From an uncultured Chlamydiae bacterium (GTDB taxonomy: Bacteria > Chlamydiota > Chlamydiia > Chlamydiales > 2-12-FULL-49-11), in assembly GCA_937996705.1 (NCBI GenBank), contig CALKUQ010000021.1, positions 1-64,000 on the forward strand: 64,000 bases of DNA. Direction: 5' to 3'. The notes under the pieces are model-generated. The model made no database searches, was not told where the DNA came from, and worked only from the letters and a program-made list of their open reading frames with translations. Both the position numbers and the translations under genes were made by a program. Of the stretch, positions 36,822-46,148 are shown in pieces. Position 1 is the first letter of the stretch; each line of letters starts with the position of its first letter.

Positions 36822-37711
36822 TTATTGACTTGGACAACAACTCAACGCCTTGTTTGCACAAGAAGAACTACAATCACTTACAGGATTATTAGTATTATCA
36901 CATCCAGAAATACATGTTCCAATTGAAGAATTATATTCCTTTTCTTGAACATTCATAAGAAAACTTGAAAAAGCATTACAACTCTTCGTGTTATCACAGC
37001 CGTCATCAATTAATTCTTTAAGATAAGGGATTAGGCTTGCTCCAGTTGGGTCTCCCTCAGCTTGTGAACTCAAACTAGTTCGTGATCCGGATGTGCTGTC
37101 CTGAAAAGCATTCAGAGTTAGATAATCGACGAGTGCGATTAAATAACCATCTACCAATCCCTTTGAATCCTCAATAAATTGATTAATAGTTGTTGCTATA
37201 TTAATAAGAACGGTCGCCAGCCCGGGAGTAGTAACACTACAACTTGATTCTGTGCCAGTTTTACAGTAAGATTCGAATCCTCCGGGGCTTGTTTTTGTCA
37301 GCGGAGAAGTCATATAAGTGATAAGATTACTAATATCAGTTTGTACCTCTGTGTTTGCTTGATTAACTAGACAAGGATTTCCAAATAAAACTGATGGGGG
37401 GTTCTGAGATAGCGACCCATATATTTCACTCAGATATGGATTATTTAGCCCTGCCAACCCTAGGCACGCATTCGAGATGTCGGAAGAGGGAAATAACCTG
37501 GCATCTCATTCAGTATAAGAGCTTGTATTGCGCTAAGAGGATCTGTATTGTTACAATCTTGAAAGCATTGATTAGCCGCTAGTGGCGATTGTAACCCAAG
37601 ATTTGCATAGATGTTATATGGAACTGCTCCTGAAAGTCCCTGCATTTGATTTCCCAACGCTGTAAGATCTCTATTTCCAAAAGGTGGTGTCATATTATTT
37701 AGCCCGCACAT
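36822..37711 (-). pseudogene. Frameshifted helical Cys-containing partner protein (duplicate of 40263-41243)
   Basis: Two out-of-phase frames together match one gene. The 5' part (37711-37460, 83 codons) begins 'MCGLNNMTPPFG' and runs to 'EMPGYFPLPTS' before a stop; the 3' part (from about 37490 to 36822) continues with 'DISNACLGLAGLNNPYLS', matching 'KISSACQGWAGLKDPNMNS' of the intact paralogue, and then stays alignable to the end ('CISGCDNTNNPVS'). A single missing base in or near TTTCCCTCTTCC (about 37480-37496) would restore one frame of about 295 residues. It is either a true pseudogene, a sequencing error, or a split pair. Confidence 0.75.
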
Positions 37712-37748
37712 CCAAAATTCGACGTCTGGGCGCGATCACAGGTCATCT

Positions 37749-40241
37749 CTAACATGGTCCACAAACATCCCCATACGTTGGCATTCCACCTGGAGCCGGA
37801 GGAAAATAACATGAATTACACTCCTCTGTACAACAAGATGTCGATCCGCATGAACTACCACACTGATTATCCTTACAGCAGGTAGAACCCTTTCCACAAT
37901 CTGATAGAAGACAGCAATCTAAGCCTTTTCCCCCCACCCAATTTGGTGAAACGGGAGGGGTGCCTATTGGAGTTCCACAGCAAATCCCTGAAGTACTACC
38001 ATCCGAATTATTTGGTTGCCACCCTTGATCCTGACCTAGTATCCCACAGCATATCCCGGCTGAAGTTTTCTGAGAGGCTCCACTACAGCAAGTATACTCA
38101 GCTGCAGATCCAGAACTAATAGAATTCCATTTCATTGGGTTTCCAGATTCCCCTGTAGGACAACAAAGACCTGGCTCTGTTGCTGCTGGGTACCAAGTAT
38201 TATTGCAACAGATGCCGGTATTGGCAGGCTGATAAGAACCTGTAGCAGTTGAACCGCAACAACAACTGTCTGTAGCATCTGTTGGGTCACTTCCACACGT
38301 AGTGTCTTCTGAGCAACATGCATTAGATGCTACTACACTTCCGTCATTACAACATCGATCTGTTTCCGATTTTTTGCATCCTTTAGGTACAGATGGAGTT
38401 TGGGTTGTGTCAGAGCAACAATCCCCTGAATCACAACAATCTGTTCCGCAACAAGTCCCGCTTGTAGTTGGACATGGTGTTATAGGATTCTCTGGGCTAC
38501 AACAAGCGCCTGTTGTAGTATCAAAAATCGTTCCCCCACAACACATGGTAGTGCTTCCAGAGGGACTTGTGATTGTTATAGTAGGAACTCCAGCTAGTTC
38601 TGTCACTAAACTCACTAATGAAAGATCCTGTAAATTGATAGAATGTAATGCCCCCGTTGCAGGGACATAGAGGTATTCTCCATTATTATTCATCTTGATT
38701 TTTTGTTTAAAATCAGGGGTAAGCGCATTTCCTGTTGAGTAAGAAGTTGAAACAATTTGACCAAATCTTAAACAAACTCGATGTAAGAGCCAGTTTTCTG
38801 TATAAGGAGGATATTCTCCTGAAAATTCTTGTACAGTTGCATATAAATACAATTCATCAGCGGAAAGTGTGATTCCTGATGCATAAAGATATACCCCAGT
38901 TGGTAACGAAATTGTATTTGTAATTGTAGGCTGACTTGGAGTTGATAGATCTAATTGAAGAATTTGACTGTTTCCTTCATCAAGTGAGTTTTCTAGGACG
39001 TATGCAGTATTTCCATCGCGTGTCAAAATGATATCAACTATAGATTGAGTATCAATCGTCGATATTTCCTTGAGTGTGGGCATCTCTGTTGCTGAATAAC
39101 CTATTGAGTAAACTACCAAAAGTCCTGAGCTTCCAGTTATATTTACAGAACTTATATAAAGATAATCATCTTTTGCTGAAATTGCAATTGCAGATCCTGA
39201 AAGATAGTTATTAAAATAATGCGTTTTACATGTATATTGATTAATATCGATATTATATACAAAATTTGGAAAACCTTTAGCAGCTCCTAGAACATATATA
39301 TATTCACCTGTTGAATCCATAATCATATCAACTGCATCTCCCATATCATTATTGCAGGTAATAGTACTCAGGATGTTATTCAATGAATCAAACACAGTTA
39401 GAGCGCCACTTCCCTTTGCAGGGTCCACACTTAATACATGTAAATTTCCATTTTTCGGATGAAGCAAGGTCTTAATAGCATTAGAAACTGAAAGGGATGT
39501 TATATTAGTATTTGTAGCCATATCATAGATGGCGACTGAATCACTTGAAATATACCCTATTACGTTACCATTTCCGCTTGGATACTCATTTGTAGGACAT
39601 TGTGAAGGAGATCCACAACACATATCTAAATTGCAGCACGAGTTATCATCACATTGATACTTACTACTACAGATGCAACTTCCGTCTGCATTATAAGTTT
39701 CCCCTGGATTACAGCAACTTCCACTTGCAGGACAATCTCCAGCTGCGCAACATTCACCATTAGAACAAGGTGTATGCGCGCAAGAACACTCCCCATTATT
39801 TGCAGTTTCACCTGGTTTGCAACAAGCTGTTAAACCTTGGCTATTAGTTACAGGACACGGATTTGTAGCACAACAACTCCCATCCTGGCAAAGAGTTTGT
39901 CCTGAAGGACAACTTGTGGGGCAATTTCCACTTTGATCCGGACTCACCCCACTCGGACAACATGTAGTCTCATTTGTTTTACCAGGGCTTGTATTTGGGC
40001 AGTTTGCGCTGCAGCAAGAGCCATCCCCACACCTAGTTAATCCCGCACTACATGTTCCCGATTGTGTACATCCTCCTGTTACACAATTATAATTGTATCC
40101 CAGAGGACAACAAGTCCCAGCTGGCCCTGGACATTCTTCAACACAACATTGATTAGAAGCACAAAGGTTCATCCCTTGAGCAGTGCATTGCGCAGGAGTA
40201 ATACAATTCGGGTCTTCAATGTTATCAATATTGTTTTCCAT
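37749..40241 (-). CDS. Cysteine-rich propeller protein B (paralogue of A)
   Basis: 830 residues with the same order as protein A: N-terminal granulin-like Cys arm, YVTN-like propeller, C-terminal Cys arm. Identical to A from about residue 27 to 650, then divergent over the last roughly 180 residues while keeping the C-C spacing, ending 'CCTEECNSCYFPPAP...'. The first 25 residues differ at several positions (MENNIDNIEDPN against MKDNIDKIEDSN). No signal peptide. Preceded by the intact partner gene with a 21-base gap whose sequence is nearly the same as that before protein A, so the duplication includes the partner and spacer. Confidence 0.87.
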   Translation of the reverse strand: MENNIDNIEDPNCITPAQCTAQGMNLCASNQCCVEECPGPAGTCCPLGYNYNCVTGGCTQSGTCSAGLTRCGDGSCCSANCPNTSPGKTNETTCCPSGVSPDQSGNCPTSCPSGQTLCQDGSCCATNPCPVTNSQGLTACCKPGETANNGECSCAHTPCSNGECCAAGDCPASGSCCNPGETYNADGSCICSSKYQCDDNSCCNLDMCCGSPSQCPTNEYPSGNGNVIGYISSDSVAIYDMATNTNITSLSVSNAIKTLLHPKNGNLHVLSVDPAKGSGALTVFDSLNNILSTITCNNDMGDAVDMIMDSTGEYIYVLGAAKGFPNFVYNIDINQYTCKTHYFNNYLSGSAIAISAKDDYLYISSVNITGSSGLLVVYSIGYSATEMPTLKEISTIDTQSIVDIILTRDGNTAYVLENSLDEGNSQILQLDLSTPSQPTITNTISLPTGVYLYASGITLSADELYLYATVQEFSGEYPPYTENWLLHRVCLRFGQIVSTSYSTGNALTPDFKQKIKMNNNGEYLYVPATGALHSINLQDLSLVSLVTELAGVPTITITSPSGSTTMCCGGTIFDTTTGACCSPENPITPCPTTSGTCCGTDCCDSGDCCSDTTQTPSVPKGCKKSETDRCCNDGSVVASNACCSEDTTCGSDPTDATDSCCCGSTATGSYQPANTGICCNNTWYPAATEPGLCCPTGESGNPMKWNSISSGSAAEYTCCSGASQKTSAGICCGILGQDQGWQPNNSDGSTSGICCGTPIGTPPVSPNWVGGKGLDCCLLSDCGKGSTCCKDNQCGSSCGSTSCCTEECNSCYFPPAPGGMPTYGDVCGPC
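38313..40165. repeat. Direct repeat copy 2 (about 1.85 kb, identical by eye)
   Basis: Partner of 34872-36724. Perfect match over this length next to clearly diverged flanks suggests recent gene conversion or duplication. It also makes the locus a risk for short-read misassembly. Confidence 0.9.
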
Positions 40242-40262
40242 AATTATTTTCCTATTTATTTT

Positions 40263-41243
40263 TTATGAACTTTGACAACAACTCAATCCAGTGTTTTTAC
40301 AAGGAGAACTACAATTACTTACAGGATTATTAGTATTATCACATCCAGAAATACATGTTCCACTTACACTCTTATATTCATAATTTTGAAGATTCATAAG
40401 AAAATTTGTAAAAGCATTACAAGTAGTAGCACCACAATCGGGATAAATTAATTGTATAAGATAAGGGAGTAGTTGTTGTCCAGTTGGGTCATTCGCAGCT
40501 AATGAACTCAAACTATCGCAGCTTTGACCATTTGTGACCCCGTAGCATGGAGCCAAAGTTAGATAATCGACGAGCGCGTATAAATAGCCATCTAACAATC
40601 CTACTGAATCCTTTTTAATAAATTGATTAATAGTTGTTGCTATATTCTTAAGAGCGGTCGCCAGCCCGGAATTATTAACACTACAAGTTGATTCATTGCC
40701 AGTTGCACAGAAAAATTCGAATCCTCCGGGGCTTGTTTTTGTCCCCTTTGCAGTCATATAAGTGATAAGATTACTAATATCGGTTTGTACCTCTGTGTTT
40801 GCTTGATTAAATAGACAAGGATTTCCAAATAAAGCTGATCCGGAGTTCTGAGATAGCTCCCCATATATGCTATTCATATTTGGATCTTTTAGGCCAGCCC
40901 ATCCTTGGCACGCACTAGAGATTTTGGTATCTACATAACCTTGCATGCTATCAAAACCACCTTGATGCATATAATACATAATCGCACAAGATCTAGGGGC
41001 GGGGGAGTTGCTGGTTGGCATATCACACTGATTAAGCTCCCCACAGTTAGGATCGTTCGCTGGAGCAAGAGCAGTTACATACGTACTCATTTTATTAAAT
41101 GCGTACCATAATCCCTTGCAATCCAAGGGTGTTGCATAATGGTGAATTTGATTTAAAAATATTTCTAATTCTTGCGCTATTAAATTATAACACAGATAGT
41201 TGTCTACACAACAATAATTAGTTTGATCACATGGATTTGACAT
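40263..41243 (-). CDS. Helical Cys-containing partner protein (intact copy)
   Basis: 326 residues, not recognised. A Cys-bearing N-terminus ('CDQTNYCCVDNYLC') is followed by amphipathic helices and a segment 'GLLDGYLYALVDYLTL' whose D-G-Y-L core recurs in the frameshifted copy (36822-37711) and in the 397-residue upstream protein ('ITDGYLTAFQKVL'). It ends 'CDNTNNPVSNCSSPC' with clustered Cys. No signal peptide. One base separates it from the upstream gene stop and 21 bases from protein B, so the three form one operon. Confidence 0.83.
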   Translation of the reverse strand: MSNPCDQTNYCCVDNYLCYNLIAQELEIFLNQIHHYATPLDCKGLWYAFNKMSTYVTALAPANDPNCGELNQCDMPTSNSPAPRSCAIMYYMHQGGFDSMQGYVDTKISSACQGWAGLKDPNMNSIYGELSQNSGSALFGNPCLFNQANTEVQTDISNLITYMTAKGTKTSPGGFEFFCATGNESTCSVNNSGLATALKNIATTINQFIKKDSVGLLDGYLYALVDYLTLAPCYGVTNGQSCDSLSSLAANDPTGQQLLPYLIQLIYPDCGATTCNAFTNFLMNLQNYEYKSVSGTCISGCDNTNNPVSNCSSPCKNTGLSCCQSS

Positions 41244-41244
41244 A

Positions 41245-42438
41245 TTATTTTTCTCCTATATATGTTGAACAAGGGTTTCCTGTGTTAAAAACGGGGTTAC
41301 ATGAGGGGGTTGTTGGACAACCACTATTAAATTCTTTTGTGGAAATTACGTTGGCAAAACTTATTAAATCTCCTCCTATCGTGCCTGAGCCTGTATTAAT
41401 ATTAAGCATTGTGGGTAGATCAGTCGTCGAAGCTAAAGTGATGCAACCATTTGATGTCATATAGCAACCATTTAACACTTTTTGAAATGCAGTTAAATAA
41501 CCATCTGTAATCTTAGTATCATTAAGAAAATTTAAGCTGTCAGCTTGAAATTGTTTATAATCAAATGCCTTTGTATCCCAATTAATAAGATTTGTTAAAA
41601 TACTATTAAATGTTGCGGCAGATGTATTCGAATTATCGCATTGTGTAAGGCAAGTAGAAGTTTCAAAACCCGGACAATTGACGCTAAAATAGAGCCAGAC
41701 TGGATCGTTCTGTCCTTTTTGAACCCACGTAGAAAAATCAGCCAGATCATTTATACTTATTTGGTTAAGAACTAATCCATTATAAGTAGTAATTCCTAAT
41801 TCATCATTAAGTGCTTTTGCAAAAGTCCCTTGACAAGGGGTATTAGAATCGGTAAGACCTGCAAAATACTGCTTTAAAGCTATGAATGATTGTAGTAACG
41901 CATCAATCATTATGGGATTATTTGAAATGTTAGCGCTACCACCACTCCCATTACTATTTTGCGATGAAAAAAGCACTCCTAACTCCATGACTCGTTGATT
42001 AAACATAGTCTGGCATTCCATCGTGCATGTACATGAAGATGGACAAACACACTCCCCCTCAGAAGAACATGTTTCTCCATTTAGACAAGGTAGATTAGAG
42101 CCACAAAAACAACTTGTTCCTATACAAACTCCTGGCGATGGACATAAAGTACCACCTGTACATGTACAATGATTATTTTCACAAGTTCCTAAACATGTGG
42201 AATTATCTTGACAATTCGAAATCGTAACACATTGGGGAGTACCCGCAATAAATGAACAAACTTCAGGCGCTGTGCAGGCTAGATTACAATTACAGGGGTT
42301 GTCGTTTGTATCTGAACAGGTCCCGGTATTATCGCAAACGCAAGGGGGAATGCAGGGGCTCGTGTCGTGGCGACAAGTGCAAGTCCCGTCGGCCGTATTA
42401 CAGGTGTTTGGAGGAACGCAAGTAGGGGGACAACTCAT
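41245..42438 (-). CDS. Protein with EGF/TIL-like Cys-rich N-terminus and helical partner-type C-terminus
   Basis: 397 residues. Residues 1-145 have about 30 Cys with short spacings ('CNTADGTCTCRHDTSPC', 'GETCSSEGECVCPSSC'), like EGF- or trypsin-inhibitor-like repeats. The rest is helical with the D-G-Y-L motif shared with the partner proteins downstream. It thus joins the two module types of this locus in one chain. No signal peptide. First gene of the minus-strand run; AGAGA lies 7 bases before the ATG, with AT-rich DNA (42440-42480) as the probable promoter area. Confidence 0.85.
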   Translation of the reverse strand: MSCPPTCVPPNTCNTADGTCTCRHDTSPCIPPCVCDNTGTCSDTNDNPCNCNLACTAPEVCSFIAGTPQCVTISNCQDNSTCLGTCENNHCTCTGGTLCPSPGVCIGTSCFCGSNLPCLNGETCSSEGECVCPSSCTCTMECQTMFNQRVMELGVLFSSQNSNGSGGSANISNNPIMIDALLQSFIALKQYFAGLTDSNTPCQGTFAKALNDELGITTYNGLVLNQISINDLADFSTWVQKGQNDPVWLYFSVNCPGFETSTCLTQCDNSNTSAATFNSILTNLINWDTKAFDYKQFQADSLNFLNDTKITDGYLTAFQKVLNGCYMTSNGCITLASTTDLPTMLNINTGSGTIGGDLISFANVISTKEFNSGCPTTPSCNPVFNTGNPCSTYIGEK

Positions 42439-42518
42439 AATATTTTCTCTAAATTTAATATATATTTATCTAATAGAGATTATATGTTTGAGGAGAATTT
42501 ATTTTAGTACATTGATAA

Positions 42519-43733
42519 TTAGACAGATCTGATTTTGATAGTTTTCTCAGCCATGAGAGATGCGCTGATTAGGGTTAATTCCAAGCTTCCGATGTGGGCA
42601 GTTTCTAGTTTGCTGGGGGCGTGACCTAAGGTTTGGGTCATTAGATCTTCGAGGGTGTCGGCTTTTGATCCTGGGAGGGTGACCCCTAAAAGTTGGTTCA
42701 CTTTTGAGATGGGTGTGTGAGCGGGAAAGGTTCTGCTGGAGATGATGGGACCTTTTGGGGAGGGTGATGACGATTCGATTTCAAAGAGCTCTTCGATGAG
42801 AGTGTCGAGGGTGAGGACGCCACTTGCATTGCCGCTGTTGTCTAAGACGATGGCTATGTGTTGATTATTCCAGCGAAATTGTTTAAGAATTTGAAACAGG
42901 GAGTTTTTTTCGGTAATGAACCAGGGCGATCTGGCTATCTCTCCAATAGGTTGCCCAGGTTTTAATTTTAAGAGGTCTCTTGTATAGAGGATGCTGGTGA
43001 TGTGTTGGGGTTTTTTATAATAAATTGGTAGGTAGGGGACGTATTTTTGACTAAGGATCTTTCCAATCTCTTCAAGAGTAGCTTCGGATGATGCAACAGG
43101 TACTTTATCCAAGGGTTGCATAAGTTCTGGCGGGGTTTTTGTCTTGATAACAAAGATGGCTTGGACGAGGGAATCGAGTTGTTCTTGATCTGTGGTGGAG
43201 CCTTTTATATCTTTCCCTTCGATCGCCTTTTGGAGCTCCTCCCTTGTAAGGTAATTAAATGCAGGAGGAGGGCATCTAAACATCCAATCGATGATCCTGC
43301 ACGTCCCATCAAGGAGCCAAATAAATGGGATAAATACTTTAGAGAGGAGGTATATGGGTGTAATTCCGAGTCTTACTACATGCTCAGGAAAGCTCCTTGC
43401 TGCAAAAAGGGGGACCAGTTCTCCAAAAAGGACCACCACGATAATTTGGGAAAAGAGTGCGTAATCTGGATCGATTCCCCATCTACTATATAAGGTTCTT
43501 GCACACTCTGATCCGAGCTGAAGAAAAAAATTGACTCCAATCAAGGTAGTTCCAAATAAATAGGTCGGTTTATTTAGTAAATTACTAAGCCAGAGAGCCT
43601 TTCGATTCCCTTCACTAATATGGTATTGGAGTCTTACTTTATTATAAGAGACAATAGCCATTTCCATCATGGCAAAATAGGCTTGAAAGGCGAGGGATAA
43701 AATCACTAAGGCTAAAAAAAATTCCCAACCCAT
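42519..43733 (-). CDS. CNNM/CBS-domain membrane protein (hemolysin-like), divergent copy
   Basis: 404 residues. An N-terminal DUF21/CNNM membrane domain (about four hydrophobic segments; 'FAMMEMAIVSYNKVRL' replaces the usual SxSExA motif), a CBS pair ('ILSQKYVPYLPIYYK', 'IAIVLDNSGNASGVLTLDTLIEELF') and a short C-terminus without a clear CorC_HlyC domain. ATG 43733 starts 2 bases after the preceding gene's stop; an upstream in-frame ATG at 43868 would add 45 residues inside that gene. Corresponds to CT256 or CT257. Possible role in Mg or other metal export. Confidence 0.88.
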   Translation of the reverse strand: MGWEFFLALVILSLAFQAYFAMMEMAIVSYNKVRLQYHISEGNRKALWLSNLLNKPTYLFGTTLIGVNFFLQLGSECARTLYSRWGIDPDYALFSQIIVVVLFGELVPLFAARSFPEHVVRLGITPIYLLSKVFIPFIWLLDGTCRIIDWMFRCPPPAFNYLTREELQKAIEGKDIKGSTTDQEQLDSLVQAIFVIKTKTPPELMQPLDKVPVASSEATLEEIGKILSQKYVPYLPIYYKKPQHITSILYTRDLLKLKPGQPIGEIARSPWFITEKNSLFQILKQFRWNNQHIAIVLDNSGNASGVLTLDTLIEELFEIESSSPSPKGPIISSRTFPAHTPISKVNQLLGVTLPGSKADTLEDLMTQTLGHAPSKLETAHIGSLELTLISASLMAEKTIKIRSV

Positions 43734-43735
43734 TT

Positions 43736-44971
43736 TTAACTGCCTAGCCTCCGGATATAAAGGCGATCTACCCTTGATTTTGTGGAGGTTAAAATATGGA
43801 ATAAAAACCCATTTGCAATAATTTTTGCCCCATTTTTGGGAATATCCCCCTCTTTTTCGGTGAGCCAACCTCCAATGGTAACTGAGCTTTTTCCCTCATC
43901 TAAAGTTGTATCGAAAATCTCTTCAAAAATTGCGATCTCTAGCTTTCCGCTGCAAATAATTACATCGTCGCCCTGTTTTGTATAGAGGACCTCTTCATTT
44001 CTCTTGTCTTCGATTTGACCGATGACAAGTTCCACAACATCCTCTTTGGTAACAAGGCCTGAGATTTGCCCATACTCATCTACAACTAAAGCGATTGTTT
44101 CATTTGCTTGATGCAAATTAAGGAGAAGTTTTCTGGCAGTAATTGTCTCAGGGACAAACAGGGTAGGTTTTAAAAACTGGGTTACATCCCCTCCTAAGCT
44201 AATTTTTTCTCGGTTTAAGAAAAAATTGGCACTGGTAATCACCCCGAGAATTTCATCAATACTTCCGTCTACTACAGGGATTTGACTACACTCTTCATCC
44301 ACAAAAGTGTAGAGCAACTTTTCGATGGGATCTGAAATATTATAAAATAAAATGTCATTTCTTGATGTCATTATCCCTTTTACCAGAGCTTCGTCGATTC
44401 TTAAAGCGCCTTGAATCAACTTGGCCTCATCTCGGTTGATCACCCCCCGTTTTTGAGAAGTGACCAGGGCGTGTTTTAGCTCTGGGTAGGAAATTTCAGG
44501 TTCTGCCTGGAGAAAAAAGAAAAAGATCCTCGAGAGTTTCACTGCGATTTTAGTCAAAAATTTTCGAATCGGAGAAATAATGATACGGACGGCATAAAGT
44601 AGGGGGGCAGTTGCCACGCTCACTTTTAAATTTCTTGAAATGGCAATCGACTTGGGAATCGCCTCTCCAAAAAAAAGGGTTAATAAGAGGGGGACACCTA
44701 CGGTAATAAACCAATTGCAACTAGGTTCAAACACGTTAGAAACAACGTTTTGTATCAAAATATTTACGGCAATATTTACCATTAAAATGGTAACCAAAAG
44801 CTCTTTTGGCTTGGCAAGCAACTCTGCAACAAGCCTCTTTTTCCAATTGGGATCCTTTTTTAACAGCCTCACTTTTAGGGAAGATAGAGAAAAAAGTGCA
44901 GTCTCTGAGCCTGATAAGAGAGCCGAAGTTGCAAGAAGTAAAATAAGAAGAGCCGTTAGTGCTAAATACAT
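43736..44971 (-). CDS. CNNM/CBS/CorC_HlyC-domain membrane protein
   Basis: 411 residues: DUF21 membrane domain with the canonical 'LSGSETALFSLS' motif and 'FFGEAIPKSIAI', two CBS repeats ('CSQIPVVDGSIDEILGVI', 'IALVVDEYGQISGLVTKEDV'), and a C-terminal CorC_HlyC domain ('VTIGGWLTEKEGDIPKNG'). Second of a tandem pair, as CT256/CT257. The start overlaps the stop of the upstream small gene by 1 base (TGATG), so the three genes are coupled. Confidence 0.92.
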   Translation of the reverse strand: MYLALTALLILLLATSALLSGSETALFSLSSLKVRLLKKDPNWKKRLVAELLAKPKELLVTILMVNIAVNILIQNVVSNVFEPSCNWFITVGVPLLLTLFFGEAIPKSIAISRNLKVSVATAPLLYAVRIIISPIRKFLTKIAVKLSRIFFFFLQAEPEISYPELKHALVTSQKRGVINRDEAKLIQGALRIDEALVKGIMTSRNDILFYNISDPIEKLLYTFVDEECSQIPVVDGSIDEILGVITSANFFLNREKISLGGDVTQFLKPTLFVPETITARKLLLNLHQANETIALVVDEYGQISGLVTKEDVVELVIGQIEDKRNEEVLYTKQGDDVIICSGKLEIAIFEEIFDTTLDEGKSSVTIGGWLTEKEGDIPKNGAKIIANGFLFHILTSTKSRVDRLYIRRLGS

Positions 44972-45255
44972 CAGTTTTCTTGGAAGAGCACTTTCTTTTG
45001 CCCTTCAGGAACAAGACCTAATCCTTTCATAAGAGCTAGTTGAATCCAAAGAGGATCGCTTTGACTTTGAATCTCTAATTCCAGCCTCCCCTTCTCCGCA
45101 ACTGCCACATCTTTTGCAATTTCTAAATCGTGAAGTCTTTCAACTAAAACGTGATACATCTGCATTTTCTTTTTTGAAGCATGAGCGTAGGTGCAGAGAC
45201 ACGTAATAATAAACGTAAAAACCCACCACCAAGATAAAATCTTACTCATACGCAT
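44971..45255 (-). CDS. Small single-pass protein with coiled coil, FtsB/DivIC-like layout
   Basis: 94 residues: one N-terminal membrane segment (about 8-26), then a coiled coil ('LVERLHDLEIAKDVAVAEKG') and a C-terminal 'LMKGLGLVPEGQKKVLF' resembling the end of FtsB/DivIC/FtsL proteins ('...LGLVxPGE...'). The layout suggests a divisome or septal protein; family membership is inferred. The start may be the first or third codon. First of three coupled genes with the CBS pair. Confidence 0.65.
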   Translation of the reverse strand: MRMSKILSWWWVFTFIITCLCTYAHASKKKMQMYHVLVERLHDLEIAKDVAVAEKGRLELEIQSQSDPLWIQLALMKGLGLVPEGQKKVLFQEN

Positions 45256-45323
45256 AACTGACTTATACCGAAAAGGGATTTTTAGAGTAATATTAAATCG
45301 AAGAAAATTTCAAGCTCGAATTT

Positions 45324-45989
45324 TTATTTTATGGGTCGGAGCTCAAAACCTACGGCTTGAAGGGTCCCATTTAAATCGGAGATAGCTTCCTCTAACTGCT
45401 TCTTATTCAAAAGAACTCGATTTAAAAGGAGGGTGATATCCTCTTCACTTTGTCTTGGGGGAGCCTCATGCTCCGTCTCACTTCCCTGCTCTCTTCTCAT
45501 CTCTTGAACCTTATCTTCTAATTTTTGCGTATTGATAAGCTGTAGATTTTTTTCCCTCTGAGTGCCTGGAATATCAAATTCCTGGTTAATATACTCTTCG
45601 TCCTCTTCATAAGGGGTGATTTTTGGACGAATTTGAAACGGGTTGGGCCTATTTTCTGGCAAAGCTGGCGGCTCTTTAGTTGCACCTGAAACTACAATTC
45701 TATTTACATGCATAATCGCTTCATAAAGAGGGGTTTTTCCTTTATCCAAAGCACTTGTCACTTCATTAACCTCTTCAAGACACCGCTGCAACTTAATTTT
45801 CTTGATCGGATCGACATCCCCCTCACTCAAAAAATGGGCAGAGAGCGTTGCAGACAATTCCTTTTTCGCTAACTCCTCAGAAAGTTTTTTGCTAGAAACT
45901 CTATGAAGGATGTCGATAGCGCGATTAAGCACTTGCCGTGTCGACTCACTCATTCCCATTTTTTTCTTCGCCTTCATAAAAGGTTGCAT
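45324..45989 (-). CDS. Unknown soluble helical protein
   Basis: 221 residues, charged, largely helical, with a Pro-rich acidic middle ('PPALPENRPNPFQIRP', 'ITPYEEDEEYINQEF') and a C-terminal coiled-coil-like segment. No signal peptide or recognised domain. ATG 45989 has GAGG 8 bases upstream. Separate from the gene downstream (about 68-base gap). Possibly a conserved chlamydial hypothetical. Confidence 0.7.
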   Translation of the reverse strand: MQPFMKAKKKMGMSESTRQVLNRAIDILHRVSSKKLSEELAKKELSATLSAHFLSEGDVDPIKKIKLQRCLEEVNEVTSALDKGKTPLYEAIMHVNRIVVSGATKEPPALPENRPNPFQIRPKITPYEEDEEYINQEFDIPGTQREKNLQLINTQKLEDKVQEMRREQGSETEHEAPPRQSEEDITLLLNRVLLNKKQLEEAISDLNGTLQAVGFELRPIK

Positions 45990-46148
45990 ACAAAAACCTC
46001 ACTTAATGAGTTTAAGATACTTAACTATTTCCTTACAAGAAACAATAATTCGCACCCTATCAAAATATTTTTTTATTTGGAACCACTATTTTTTCTCTTC
46101 TGAAAATCAATGTGATATGACAAGAAACTCCCCTGTTATTATTTAAAT

